Of a stretch of 64,000 nucleotides of DNA, positions 23,681 through 35,703 are shown piece by piece; within the stretch, counting starts at the first letter, position 1, and every line of letters begins with the position of its first letter. The notes beneath the pieces were generated by a model. The model was given only the letters and a program-made list of their open reading frames with translations, ran no database searches and was not told the DNA's origin. Source of the DNA: Callorhinus ursinus (lineage: Eukaryota; Chordata; Mammalia; Carnivora; Otariidae); the NCBI RefSeq assembly GCF_003265705.1, contig NW_020312903.1, forward strand, positions 23,252,194 to 23,316,193. The letters run 5' to 3'. Position numbers and translations under genes: made by a program.

Positions 23681-23857
23681 TACCTCAAATCGTTTGTGGG
23701 CTGAGGATAGTACTGAAAAAGAAAAGGACAGTGTTCCTACGGCATTGACCATCCCTGTTGCTCCAACTGTTGTAAATGCTGCAGCCTCAACCACAACCCT
23801 GACTACAACTACTGCTGGCACTGTCTCCTCCACATCAGAGGTCAGGGAGAGACGCAG
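23681..23857 (+). CDS. PPP1R12A: PPP1R12A exon: Thr-rich central segment
   Basis: 177 nt, phase 2/2, residues 608-667. After the split Ser it reads TSNRLWAEDSTEKEKDSVP, then Val/Ala/Thr-rich low-complexity sequence with repeated TTT, ending SEVRERRR. The length is a multiple of three with symmetric phase, like its two upstream neighbours, so skipping would not break the frame. The basic RERRR end leads into the Thr696 region. Donor CGCAG|gtgtgt. Confidence 0.96.
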
Positions 23858-24499
23858 GTGTGTAAAGGTCCTCACAGGACTGCTGATCTGTCTTGCCCAG
23901 TGATGAAAGTTGTTTGTTTTGCTTTTTAATCTTGTCCTGTTGGTGACCGTCTCTTGAGTAGGTTAATAAATGAAATAACCTGTATCAGCTCAGAACTGTG
24001 TAGATTGATATAATGGGCAATTATTAGCATTTCAGCTTGGTGACTCCCTCGGACAGAATTGATGTTTTCATTTCTAGGCAGTGAGCCAGACACTTGTCTT
24101 CTTAGCCATCTTCATTTTTTTAATGGTTGTTTTAATTCAAGACGTTTTTGTGATGGAAGATATAAACATACCCAGTCAGACTCATGGAAGACTAAATCTG
24201 TGACAAAAACATATTTTTCATTATTCTCTCTGTTTCGCCCATTATTAAAAAAATTTGATGGATGTTAACTGTTTTTGTTCTTGTAATTTTTGAGATTTTC
24301 ATTTTAAGATTCTCTTAAAGATTTCTTAGGCATACATGTAAGCCAAATAATTTTTAAGTACATTGAGTACATTCACTTAGTTTTAATCCTAGCACATAAA
24401 AGGCACTTATTAAATATCTTAAAGGGTTTATGAATTTATTTTGTGTGCTTAAATGTTATTAAGAGCATTGCTTTACTTCTTCCTGCTGCTGCTAATTGG

Positions 24500-24650
24500 T
24501 ATGGAATCACAGATGTGGAAAGGAACTTACCTGTGGTATCTTTGCTTTACAGAAGGAAACTAAGACCCAGAGATATTAAGTGACTTTTCCATTTTTATAC
24601 AATTAGTGTGAGAGCTAACCAAGGTTGTAGGAGAATCAGTCCAGCTGTTT
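24500..24650 (-). repeat. MIR element (reverse)
   Basis: ttacagaaggaaactaagacccagagatattaagtgact is the classic reverse MIR core. Confidence 0.8.
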
Positions 24651-26328
24651 TTTCCAGCTATCATGCATAGTTCCTAGCTTTGAATTTTGTTTTTCCTCTT
24701 GAGGAAAACAAAAGTCTTAGGAAACAAAATGTGACCTTTTCTGTATTTTTTCTATTATTTTCTAATATTACAAAATTAAATTAGCTGCATGACTGGTATT
24801 TTTTTCTTTTAACAAAAATACCAACCAGATTAACTTTGTCTTATTTCTGACATGTAGTGTTCATATGCAGTCTTTGTCTCTGGTGCCTAGCAAAGTGCAT
24901 GGCCTGTAGTAAGTATTAATATCCTTGCAGTAATATTTGTGGTGAATATATGAAAAGTAACAAGACATTAAACTTTTAAATGTTAAATATTTTCTTTCTA
25001 TCATTGCATCTTTTATTTTCTACCAATATGTTTATGTTTTATTTCTATTTTTATGATGAAATTTACTGATACGTCTATAAAACCATTAAAGCAGTTAACA
25101 TTTTGTGATTTGAATACCAGTATAGGTCATACCATAATTTAATTCTTCATTTTTCTATAAATTTAAAACTAGTTTTAGGCTTTTGAGGTGTTTTCAGGTA
25201 AGGCCATATAGCCAACAGAAATTAGAGGATCGTAGGCTTCCATCATTCTTTTCTAGTGAAAATAAATTTGAGGACTTTGCTTTTATGGTATAGGGGGAGT
25301 GAAGGAAAAACGGTCAGGAATCCTTAGTTTTTTACTCCTTGCTCTGCTTTAATCCTAAGGTTAGCATGCTCGCAAGGTCAGAATTTCTTCTTCTGTAAAA
25401 TGAGGTATTTGATTTATATAATTTTTAACTTCTAGGATACTTCCTATTTCTAGGATTCCATGCTTTTTAAAAATGTTCCCAGTGACGATTAAAGCCTAAT
25501 GAATATCTTCCTGGAATCATCAGTTGTTTCAGAACAAACAAATTATGATTCTTAACCTCAGATTTCTTTATTTTAAAGTTGTTGGAGAGAGTTGAGTTTC
25601 AGCTTTTTGGAATTAATCCTGGAAGACATTAAAGATTGAGAATTAAATATTTGGAGATATTAATAGGACAGAACAGATTTTAAATGCATAAGAAGCGAAA
25701 TGTATATGAAATTTTTCCTGGTATATATTACAGAAATTTTGTTTGTCTTACTCTGTTTCAGTGAAGTTTGCAGTAATAGTAATGTTTGTGTTTTGTTTCA
25801 CGTCAAGTAATTGTTCGCAATTTTGAATACACTGTTGGCCTCTTCTGTTTGTCTTTCAATTAAATTTCATTAATGGTTTTGAAATGTATATGGTTGAATA
25901 TTTGTCCTCAAAATGTATATATTAGGATTTAAATATATATTGTGGATAAAAAAAGATAAGTTAATACATTTATGCGATTTTAGGTAAACTTACATTTATA
26001 TTTTAAGATATTATGTAAAATTACCATACTCACTATTAAATTTCACAGTACTCTTGAATTTTGGTATTTTAATTGATCAGGATTGGATGAGGATTTTCTG
26101 TTTTAATTAGCTAAGATTTCCAATGGATTAATGGTGGTGGGGGGTGGGGAGTAGAGAAGAGAAGCCAGCTTTAAATTAGGATGGATCATGGTAGCAAATT
26201 CTTTCATTTTTTAAATATTTCTAGTTCTTCAGTCTTTCCAAACTGCAAAACAGTATCTTACTAATAAGTTCATATTTGTAGCATGAATTCACATGGAACT
26301 GTTGCTTTGTATAAATGTCAGTGAAATT

Positions 26329-26520
26329 GGGGCGCCTGGGTGGTTCAGTCAGTTGAGCATCCTACTCTTGATTTTGGCTCAGGTCATGGTCTCAGGGTCA
26401 TGAAATCAAGTGCCGTGTCGGGCTCTCCCACTCAGCACGGAGTCAGCTTGGGATTCTCTCTCTGCCCCTCCCCTCCTACACCCTCTCTCTCTCAAGTAAA
26501 TAAATCTTTTAAAAAAAGAA
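26329..26520 (+). repeat. CAN SINE
   Basis: Head ggggcgcctgggtggttcag, tail aagtaaataaatctttt. Flanked by (gt)cagtgaaatt and gagtgaaatt. Confidence 0.93.
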
Positions 26521-26754
26521 AGTGAGTGAAATTAAAAATAAATAGAGTAATTGGAATTATTGAAAAATTCTTAATTTAAAAATGACAACCTTTCAGTTGC
26601 TTAGAAAATAATAAGCAATCTGAGACTATACTAAGGACTAAAATTGTGCACCCTATATAGTTACAAGAAAGAGCTCAGTATGACAGTATGATATAGTAAT
26701 GATTAAGGCAGCAGTGGAATTCGACTGATATATTCTTTTTGATGGTCAGCTCTT

Positions 26755-26936
26755 TTTTTTAAGATTTTATTTATTTTTGCAAGAGAGAGAGAGTGAGCAC
26801 GAGCAGGGGGAGGGACAGAGGGAGAGACAGACTCCCTGCTGAGCAGGGAGCCCAATGTGGGACTCGATCCCTGGACCCTGGGATCATGACCTGAGCCAAA
26901 GGCAGATGCCCAACCAACTGAGCCACCCAGGTGCCT
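26755..26936 (-). repeat. CAN SINE
   Basis: Antisense element ending ccacccaggtgcc. Duplication gtcagctcttttt on both sides. Confidence 0.94.
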
Positions 26937-27193
26937 TAGTCAGCTCTTTTTAATTAAAAACACATAAAACATATGAATTAATTTTCTTCTCTACATTTTA
27001 TTCATAGAGGTCTGCTCTATACAGGAACCCCAGGAGAGGAGAAAGGAACTGAATACCAGACGGGGTCTCTTAAAGTAGTAGGAAATACATAGTGTATTAC
27101 AAATTGATAGGCTAGATTTTTATGCTAATTTGGAGCAAATGTATGGAAAATTTAAATGAACAGATATTGTAAGTCTTCCATTTAGTAATTTTT

Positions 27194-27358
27194 TTTAAGA
27201 TTTTATTTATTATTTATGAGGGGGAGAGAGAGAGAGAAGCAGAGGGAGAAGCAGGCTCCCAAGGAGCAGGGACCCCGATGCGGGCCTCGATCCCGGGACC
27301 CTGGGATCATGACCTGAGCCGAAGGCAGACGCTTAACCATCTGAGCCACCCAGGCGCC
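27194..27358 (-). repeat. CAN SINE
   Basis: Antisense, ending gagccacccaggcgccc. Duplication ccatttagtaatttt on both sides. Confidence 0.94.
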
Positions 27359-28565
27359 CCCATTTAGTAATTTTTATCCCCTTAACCTATCTATATATGT
27401 TAAACAAGATATGATAAATATATTTAACTTTTATGGCAACTTGAAACTGTTGAAAAGAATCGAGGCTGTTTTGAAGAGAGTGTGATGGTTGATTAGTTCT
27501 GTTTGCCTTGGAGATTAAAAGGGCAAATGGCAATGCAGATTTCCCTGTTTTAAACTAAATATGGAAAAAAAAAATAAACTAAATATGGGAATTTTGACCA
27601 TTACATAGGGGAGTCAGATTCAGAGAAGTCCATGTTCATTCTTCCTTTCAGAGAAGCTCATGAAATACTGAAATGATAACATGCAGCCATCTAAGCTGCT
27701 ATAAAGTTTTCTGTTTAACCAGATTCACTATTACATTGAGGTTTCATCTCCTTTTATTTTTTTTTCTTCCCCTCATCTGGGAAGTGTCCAGAAAGCAATA
27801 AATTGCATAGGGGCAGTAGATGCATAAATAAGTATTAAATGAATGGCTAAAAAAATAGCCATTGGGACAGAGTTTTCAAGCTGATGTTTCACAGAGCGCT
27901 TTCCACATGTAGCAGGTGTACCACAAAAGAAAAGTATTTTCTACCTAAATAATCATGGGAAATGCATAGTTAAACAAGATTAAACAAGTTTCTTCCTTCG
28001 GTTCTTCTCAGAGCCTTTAACATGTTGTGATTTTCCCAGAGAAGGTTAAAATGTATAGCATTTTCCAAATACATATAACCAATTCTGCCACAAAGAAACT
28101 CCTCACTATATTCCAGAATTAATTTTCTTAAACTGAAACTATAATAACAAGTTTATTGTTATTCTCTTTCACCTTTTAAATTACTTGTCCCAGAAAAATC
28201 ACTAGAGTTGTTATAAAAATAGGAAGTATCTGTTATATCTGTTTTAGTATATGTTATATCTAAATAAAAAGCTTAAATCTCACAGGAGTTGATACATAGA
28301 CAAAATGAAAATTATAAAACAGTGGGAGAAAGAGAAATATCAAGCTTAGTGTAGCTTGAGCATCATGGACCATCAAGAGGGCAGGTATCCTACCAATCTG
28401 ATCATCTCTTTGGATCTATGCATTGATGCAGATGAAGCCATATGTTGCTGAATCTCTAAAAGAAAGCCAAACTAAAGAAATGTTGATAACTAAAATATTT
28501 TGTTTAGTGAATTTCTTCCTTGTCCTATACGTTTAGGAGGACAAATTAAAAGTAACAGAAAACAG

Positions 28566-28762
28566 GGGCTCCTGGGTGGCTCAGTTGGTTAAGCGTCTGC
28601 CTTTGGCTCAGATCATGATCCCAGGGTCCTGGGATCAAGCCCCATATCAGCCTCCCTGCTCAGTGGCAACCCTGCTTTTTCCTCTGCCTGCCGTTCACCC
28701 TGCTTGTGCTTGCACATTCTCTCTCTCTCTCTCAAATAAATAAAAATCTTTTAAAAAAAAAA
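28566..28762 (+). repeat. CAN SINE
   Basis: Head ggggctcctgggtggctcag, tail caaataaataaaaatctttt. Flanked by aacagaaaaca and agcagaaaaca. Confidence 0.94.
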
Positions 28763-30357
28763 AGCAGAAAACAAATAGACATTTAATTTTTTTAATTAAA
28801 ATTTTAAGTTATAAACTTAAATCTGTACCAGTATTCTAGTAGAAACCAAATCTAGTAAGATAGAGCTCTTCTAATACTTTGTGAGGTGTGCCTGATTTAT
28901 GAGATAAATACAGTGCTACTATAATAGCAACAAGAAGTAATCTTTCAGAATACTCTAGAAACCTAGAACTGAAAACATGATAGAGAACATATGGATAAAG
29001 AGAAAAAAAGTCAATTATATCATTATGAAATAGTGCCATGAGTTATTCATCCAAGCAGAGAGATCAGATGATATTTTCTCAAACCATCAGGTGATAAAAA
29101 CAACTTAAGTCAAAAAAAAGTAGGGAGAGGATTTTCATCTTTCTCTAAATTGTTGGATGTCTCAATCAAAAACACCCTCTAGAGAAGTTCTTGACTTACC
29201 TTGCTTAAAGTTTATCTGTAATTAAAGTAGAAGCAACACCGAAAACCAGTCTTCTAGAACTAACTTTAACCAATAAGTAAGAGTTAATTGATGGAATTGA
29301 GGCAAGTAGATTTTGGATGACGAGGTGAATCCTAGGAATAATGCATCATGTATTCTAGTTTTAGAGAGACAGATTTCTAAAAACTAAAGAGTGTGAAGGA
29401 AGAGAAAGATAAATCAAAAGGAATGGGGCTCTCCAAAAGAATTCTGAAAAAACTGTAAATTATTCTAAGGAGCTTGAGATATGTTATACTCTCTGAACGT
29501 AGAGCTTTAAAGGGCACGTAGGAAAAATAAAAGATAAGGCATAAAACCAAGAATAAATTCCAAAGTTTGCCATGGATATATGAAGAGTTTTAGGGAGTTT
29601 AAAGAGCAGAACGAATTACCAATTGGAAAGCATACTAAAGCTGAAAAGCCTTTTTAAAAAGTAACATTTGGAGGGGAGGGGCAGGGTGGTATAAACTAGA
29701 TAAATTTGATAAACAGCATAGAAAATAGGGATACTCTACTTCTGAGTGTTCTCTGAGAAATGTGAATTAGATGGTAATATTATAGCTACATAAAGTATTA
29801 ACAATTGAACATCCCAGGTAATATTGATCATTGGAAGGAAGTTTTTTTGTTGTGTTGCAGGGCTCTGTCTTATCTTTGCTTATTCAACCCTTTAATTAAT
29901 TAAATACTAATCTCTTGACATAGATTGCTTGCTTTTGAAATGGTGCATATCCTGTGACAGGATGGAACATAGGCTTAGATGTGTAAGATGAAATGTAGTG
30001 AAGCTAAATATTAAGTCCTCTTTATATCAGAAAATCAGTAACCAGAAATAAGATGCTGATTTTAAAGCAGTTTATGTATAAAAGCACTTGACTTTTTAGA
30101 GAACTCAAAGTGTGAACGAGACTATATCTGCCAAAAACATCATTAATAAATGCACAATGGCAGGAATTCAGGGAGTGTTGCTTGCTGACTAGTCATCCCA
30201 TATGTTGAATGTGGCCTTCAGTCCTAACCATTCTACCATAAAAAGACATTGACAGTCTAGAGTTTAGCCAGAGAACGTCACCTTTCATCTAGCATGGTAT
30301 TGCAGGGAACCAAAACGGGCTAAGAGGACTGAGGTCGCATGGCTTAAAAAAAAAAAA

Positions 30358-30410
30358 AAAAAACTAATGATGTAATGTATGGTGATTAACATAACAATAA
30401 AAAATTTTAA
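30358..30410 (+). repeat. L1 3'-terminal scrap
   Basis: actaatgatgtaatgtatgg then gtgattaacataacaataaa: the last bases of carnivoran L1, preceded by an A run. Confidence 0.75.
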
Positions 30411-30632
30411 AAACCTGTAGTTAGGAAGAACTTGAAAAATATAAGTTAATATTATTTCCAATCTAAAAATTTATCAGATTGTATTGCTGAATTTTCAGGG
30501 CGGATGTAACCATTTTTGAAGACTTCTTAAAACCCATTAAAATGCTTAACTTTGTAATCATTCACACATTCATATGTAATTATATTCACAGATATTATAT
30601 CTCCAACTAACAATTTTTACTTATTACTGTAG

Positions 30633-30723
30633 ATCATACCTCACTCCTGTTAGAGATGAAGAGTCTGAATCCCAAAGAAAAGCAAGATCTAGACAAGCAA
30701 GACAGTCTAGAAGATCAACACAG
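30633..30723 (+). CDS. PPP1R12A: PPP1R12A exon: Thr696 inhibitory site
   Basis: 91 nt, phase 2 in, phase 0 out; residues 667-697. Reads SYLTPVRDEESESQRKARSR and ends RQARQSRRSTQ. The ACA codon at 30718-30720 is residue 696, the main inhibitory site phosphorylated by Rho-kinase, ZIP kinase and ILK in this family. The adjacent Ser695 (30715-30717) is the PKA/PKG site that blocks it. The site lies two codons before the splice donor (CAG|gtatat), so its downstream context is supplied by the next exon (GVTLTDLQ). Confidence 0.98.
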
Positions 30724-30805
30724 GTATATTTAATGTGTATAATATATAAAACTTAAAAACAAATTACCTCTCTTTCACTTCTCTGTGAAAATACTGATGT
30801 CATTG

Positions 30806-30900
30806 GTGGTGCCTTGCTGGCTCAGTTGGAGATCTGGGGTTATGAGGTCGAGCCCCACGTTGGGTATAGAGATTATTTAAATAAATTTTTTTAAAACCTT
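30806..30900 (+). repeat. Short-form CAN SINE
   Basis: tgccttgctggctcagttgg ... gaggtcgagccccacgttgg ... gagattatttaaataaa; short variant without the CT-rich tract. Confidence 0.8.
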
Positions 30901-31339
30901 AAAAAAATTTAAAAGGGATCAGTGTCAGTATATAATGTGGGTTAATCTTAAAAATAAAGATTGCATTAGCAATCCTGCCCTAGCCTTTTGTATATGGTCA
31001 CATTTGTTAATATTATATTTAATCCAATTAGCATATGCCTTTGTATGTCTTTGAATTTTTTTTTGTTGCTAAGATGGTGTCTGGCACAGAGTATTCAGTA
31101 AGTGTTAATTAATCAATATGTCTGATAATTATTAAAGAATTCTATGAATATTTGGAGTTGTGGGGAATAGGTCTGTTATGTTAGATATTTCAGACCGCTG
31201 ATGTGCAAGTATGAGGAGAACGTCACTGAGTCTAGTTACTGTCTCCCTCACCTCCTTGCCATTTTAAGTATATCTGATATATCACCATCCTTTTATGCTG
31301 TGCCTGTCCTTTCCTACAGTTGAGGAGCTTCCGACCGGA

Positions 31340-31720
31340 TTCAACTCCTTGATCCTTACTCTTACTCACATTTCAAGCTGAACCATTTGCTAAGATCTTA
31401 ACATATTTTTTCTGTCTTTGTACCTTTACTCCTTGAAATCTAACCTGTTCTTCAAGGCTTATCCTTCAAAAATTATTTTTTTACTGAAATTTTCTCTGCC
31501 AATAAATACATAAAAACAAATACATATAAATTCAGCATATAAACAATATTTATATCAGTTTTTCCTTCTTTTCTGAACTTCTTAGGAGTTCATGTGTTAT
31601 TTCTGTCATCTCCCCTTTGTTTTTGTTAATTTCTTGAATATATAGACTATTTATTACACATACTTTATATCTTTCCCAGTACCTGTTATTGTGCTTGCTC
31701 ACGATGATTCTTCATAGAAT
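31340..31720 (+). repeat. L2-like remnant
   Basis: Resembles the decayed L2 3' pattern (ttcaaggcttatc, gaaattttctctgcc, cctgttattgtgcttgctc). Boundaries approximate. Confidence 0.5.
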
Positions 31721-31884
31721 GAATGTGACTTGCCAAGTAGAAATTCTGTTTCAATTTCCAAACCAATTCCAAACATGTATATTTGACTTTAATACATTCA
31801 TATTAAGTTTGTCTACTTATAAAATATTCCTTTGAAACAAGCTATAATGCCTCTCATTATTAAATTTACCTTTTTTGTGTACAG

Positions 31885-32085
31885 GGAGTAACATTGACTG
31901 ATCTTCAGGAAGCTGAAAAAACAATAGGAAGAAGTCGTTCTACCCGAACCAGAGAACAAGAAAATGAAGAAAAAGAAAAAGAGGAAAAAGAAAAACAGGA
32001 TAAAGAGAAGCAAGAAGAAAAGAAGGAGTCAGAAACATCAAGAGAAGATGAATATAAACAGAAGTACTCTAGGACATATGATGAG
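31885..32085 (+). CDS. PPP1R12A: PPP1R12A exon: Lys/Glu-rich coiled region
   Basis: 201 nt, 67 codons, phase 0/0, residues 698-764. Begins GVTLTDLQEAEKTIGRSRST, completing the Thr696 context, then a long Glu/Lys-rich stretch (EKEEKEKQDKEKQEEKKES) predicted to form an extended charged helix, ending YSRTYDE. The two halves of the Thr696 recognition segment therefore sit in separate exons 1.2 kb apart. Donor GAG|gtaata. The opposite-strand open frame here is only a Phe/Ser-rich shadow. Confidence 0.98.
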
Positions 32086-32321
32086 GTAATAGTCCACCAA
32101 CAACACAGCTGGGTCAAATGGTATGAATAGTTCTTGTGACTCAAGTACAAGAGATTTACATACCAACAACCATATACAAAATACTCAAAAGGATTTTAAC
32201 TAGAAATCTGAATTATTTGGAGATGATTAGAACATTATTTTTCCTTTAAAATGAATTTAAGTGTTTATATGTTTTTAACTATTTAATATTTTAGATGGGT
32301 ATTAATTTTAATATTTCACAG

Positions 32322-32490
32322 ACTTACCAACGTTACAGACCAGTATCGACTTCAAGTTCAACCACTCCGTCCTCTTCAGTTTCTACCATGAGCAGTTCAC
32401 TTTACGCTTCAAGTCAACTAAACAGGCCAAATAGTCTTGTAGGTATAACTTCTGCTTACTCCAGAGGATTAACAAAAGAAAATGAAAGAG
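32322..32490 (+). CDS. PPP1R12A: PPP1R12A exon: Ser-rich segment
   Basis: 169 nt, phase 0 in, phase 1 out; residues 765-821. Reads TYQRYRPVSTSSSTTPSSS, continues Ser-rich to LYASSQLNRPNSLVGITSAY and ends TKENER plus a split Glu codon. Disordered linker between the charged helix and the Thr853 region. Acceptor atatttcacag, donor AGAG|gtaaga. The short upstream intron (32086-32321) carries nothing recognisable. Confidence 0.97.
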
Positions 32491-34536
32491 GTAAGAAGAC
32501 CAAATTTTGAAAACACTCTGTTTCCTACAAATAATCCTTTGAATCTTTTTTTTTTCTTTTGTAGTTCAACAGAAAAGGAAACAGCATTCTAAACTGGGAA
32601 TCATTCTGCCATTCTTTCAGAAAGAATATGATGGATGGGAATGAGAAAAGTAGAAAATAAAAATAGAAATTATGTAGTCTGGCATTGATACACATATCTT
32701 TATAATTGAAGACTTCACAAAAATTTTTATGTCCACCAACATAGGAAAAAAGTCAATATAGAAGAACTGATGGGAGACTATTTCTAGGAACAGTATATTA
32801 GTGCCTTAAGTTATTTCTTACCTATTGTGTGGATCATAGTTCTTAAATTGTAAATTCCACACCTATTATGTGGAATTGTTTTAAACTAAAATTACCTACA
32901 CACGTAATGTCCTTGCTAAAACAAAATTGTTTTTATGCTTGCTTCTTGAGAAATTTCTTTTTAAGATATATGGTGGCATATTGATGATCACTATTAACAT
33001 TTCCTATCATTTCATATAAACTTCCTATTTAAATTTTAATAATTCCTACTTTAAATCGGAGGTAGGTACTACATAAAATCATTTCTGTATGTAGGCATTT
33101 TATATTTTAAAAGAAAATCTCATAGTATTAGTCATGACAGTAACAATCATCATATAGGATAAACTTCAGAAAATTTTTTCTTAATTTTCAGCTTTTTTTT
33201 GGTTAGAAATATTTGTTGTTGTTTTTTTTTTAAGATTTATCTATTTGAGAGAGAGAGAGCATGCATACATGAGTTGTGGGAGAAGCAGAGGGAGAGAGAA
33301 AGAGAATCACAAACAGCAGACTTGGCTGAGCACGAAGCCTGATGCAGGGCTCGATCCTGTGACCCTGAGATCATGACCTGAGTCGAAATTAAGATTTGAA
33401 ATCAAGAGTCAGAGGCTTAACTGACTGAGCGCCCCCAGGCGCTCCTTCAGTTCTTTAAACCACTGAGTGTGAGGCCCACATAATGTTTGTAAAAATTTAG
33501 AGCCAATGAAAGTTTAGATTTTCATCTTCTATTGAAAAATTGGAAGATTTAGCAACAGTGCGTCTAAAAAAATCTCACCTATCAACAACTGGCTAGAGCC
33601 AAATAGCAGCCCCGCATGACTTGGAATAGTGCCCTCCTGACCAGTTTTATCCATTTATGTTATCTGGATGGCCACTGTAGACATTGGAGTTTGAGATCAT
33701 TGCTGTAAGCCAATTCCAAAAACAACTCTAAAAAACCCTCTTAATACTATAATTTTGGAATTTCTTTTGCTGTAACTCCTTGCTAATGACACAAGGAGAC
33801 TTTTGAAAAATAATTTTTAACATTACTTTGTTCCACATAGATGTCTGCTTTTTAAAACAGATTTAAAGGCCCTAATATCTTTTTAGTATATAAGTCTGAA
33901 GCTATTTTAACTTCCCTAGGAAGGAAACAAATTTTGAGGCTATATTTTTTTATATTGGTTTGTTTTTAATAAAATACAAATTATTTTTTTCCAGAAAAGG
34001 TTTGTTCATAGATACTATTTAATAGAAATGGAATGAATACTGTATTTATTTTTTTATATTTATTTATTATTTATTCTACTACTGAATGAGGACTGGGAAT
34101 AGTAGAAACAAACTGATAAATTTGGATGCCTGCTAGTTCTTCCCTCACTAAGAACTGGTTTCCTTGAAGTGTTAACTTTGGGTTTAGTAAGTATCTCCCT
34201 ATCAGACATTAATAACAAGTCCTATTCTCTTCATAGGATTCAGTTATTTTCTATCCAGCAAATAGTGTGTCTTTTAGCAAAAGTTTTGTATTAGGCGCTA
34301 GGAAAATGAAATAATTAAAATTCTTGTCTTGATCAAGAACCTATCCAATGGGAGATACAAATACATGTTTAAACCAGGTGTTTTATAGGAGCACTGAGAG
34401 GGACAAAAAATAGTTCTGATTGGAGAATTTTAGAAGGCTTCATGAAGGAGATTGACTTTGAATTGTTACTATATTTTTCTTATAAAATACCGTCAAGACA
34501 CATTACTACCATGTGCTTCATTGTAATCCTTAACAG
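32491..34536 (+). other. PPP1R12A intron
   Basis: 2.0 kb. A diverged minus-strand CAN SINE lies at about 33222-33444. The rest, including 33500-34530, has no repeat that I can assign and no exon signal until the acceptor at 34536. Confidence 0.8.
33222..33444 (-). repeat. CAN SINE, diverged
   Basis: Antisense, from taagatttatctatttgaga to gcgcccccaggcgctcc, with an internal segment not in the usual consensus. Confidence 0.88.
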
Positions 34537-34658
34537 AGGGAGAAAAGAGAGAAGAGGAAAAAGAAGGAGAAGATAAATCACAACCTAAATCAATCCGAGA
34601 ACGGCGGCGACCGAGAGAGAAAAGGAGATCTACAGGAGTTTCATTTTGGACACAAGAT
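34537..34658 (+). CDS. PPP1R12A: PPP1R12A exon: Thr853 inhibitory site
   Basis: 122 nt, phase 1 in, phase 0 out; residues 821-861. Reads EGEKREEEKEGEDKSQPKS then IRERRRPREKRRSTGVSFW and ends TQD. The ACA codon at 34632-34634 is residue 853, the Rho-kinase-specific site that reduces myosin binding when phosphorylated. The two sites share the RRSTxGV pattern (RRSTQGV at 696, RRSTGV at 853). Acceptor tccttaacag, donor GAT|gtgaga. Confidence 0.98.
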
Positions 34659-34920
34659 GTGAGAACCTATTAACATATAACTACTTGATAGTATACTTAA
34701 TTTTTCCAGAAGTACATGCTAATAATTTCTTACATACCTCAGATTACATATTCTTTAGGTCATCACTATGTGTTTTGAGTCAAGTTATTAAATCAGAAAA
34801 GTTCTTCTTTATAAGGATAGTTAATGAGTACTTAGATTTTTGGTATTACTGAAAAGCAAGAGTTCTGTCCCAGTTTTGGAATAAAAATAATAGCTAATAG
34901 CTACAGCTCAGGAAATAAAC

Positions 34921-34960
34921 ATATATATAGAGAGAGAGAGAATGAGAGAGAGAGAATAGA
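34921..34960. repeat. TA/GA microsatellite
   Basis: Interrupted (AT)n(GA)n run. Confidence 0.9.
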
Positions 34961-35022
34961 GAATTGTATAGTGGCTAAACTGTTTTACCTTAGAGATTCT
35001 TTGAAAGAAAGATGCTTTACAT

Positions 35023-35672
35023 ATTTTATTATTATTATTATATATTAGTTTCAAGTATACAATGTAGTAATTCAACAGTTACATACGAAATGCCCACTAC
35101 AATAAGTGTAGGAACCATCTCTCATTATGCAGTTATTACAGTATTATTGACTATATTCCCTATGCTGTACTTTTCATTGCCTTATTTTATAAATGGAAGT
35201 TGAACCTCTTAATCCCCTTCATCTTTTTAACCTGTCTTCCCATCCCTTCTTGAAACAGTTTGTTCTCTGTATTTATGAATCTGTTTGTTTGTAATTTTTT
35301 GGACTTTTATTAGAGTCCACATAAAAGTAAAATCATGTGGCATTTGTTTTTCTCTGTTTGACTTATTTCACTTAACATAATACTCTCTAGGTCTATCCAT
35401 GTTGTTGTGAATGGCAGGATTTCGTTTTTTATGGCTGAGTAATATTCCATTGTATATATTTCCACATCTTCTTTATTTAATCTTTATTTAATCTGTCGAT
35501 GGATACTTAAGTTACTTATTGTAACTTATTGTAAATAATGCTGCAGTGAACATGGAGATAAATCTGTCTTTAAGGATTAGTGTTTTAGTTTTCTTCAGGT
35601 AAATTACCCAGTAGGGGGATTACTGGATAATATGGTATTGCTTTTTAATTTTTTTGAGGAAGCTCCATACTG

Positions 35673-35703
<31 letters not shown>

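Larger units (their letters stand above)
23858..30632 (+). other. 6.8-kb PPP1R12A intron, SINE-rich
   Basis: Contains a MIR in reverse orientation (24500-24650), L2/MIR-like remnants (24850-24960, 25340-25440), CAN SINEs (26329-26520 plus, 26755-26936 minus, 27194-27358 minus, 28566-28762 plus) and an L1 3'-terminal scrap (30358-30410). The 28780-30300 stretch is unassigned; it may be an old, decayed repeat, but I cannot name one. No exon seen. Confidence 0.8.
30724..31884 (+). other. PPP1R12A intron
   Basis: 1.16 kb. A short, diverged plus-strand CAN SINE variant lies at about 30806-30900, and L2-like 3' sequence at about 31030-31140 and 31340-31720. The acceptor is ttttttgtgtacag. Confidence 0.75.

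Noticed and set aside
24059..24268. Possible exon after acceptor-like ttttcatttctag
   Set aside because: Entered in the frame left by the previous exon, it stops at once (CAG TGA).
31813..32150. Phe/Ser-rich minus-strand frames opposite the Lys/Glu-rich exon
   Set aside because: Shadow of the GAA/AAA-rich coding exon on the + strand; no signal of its own.
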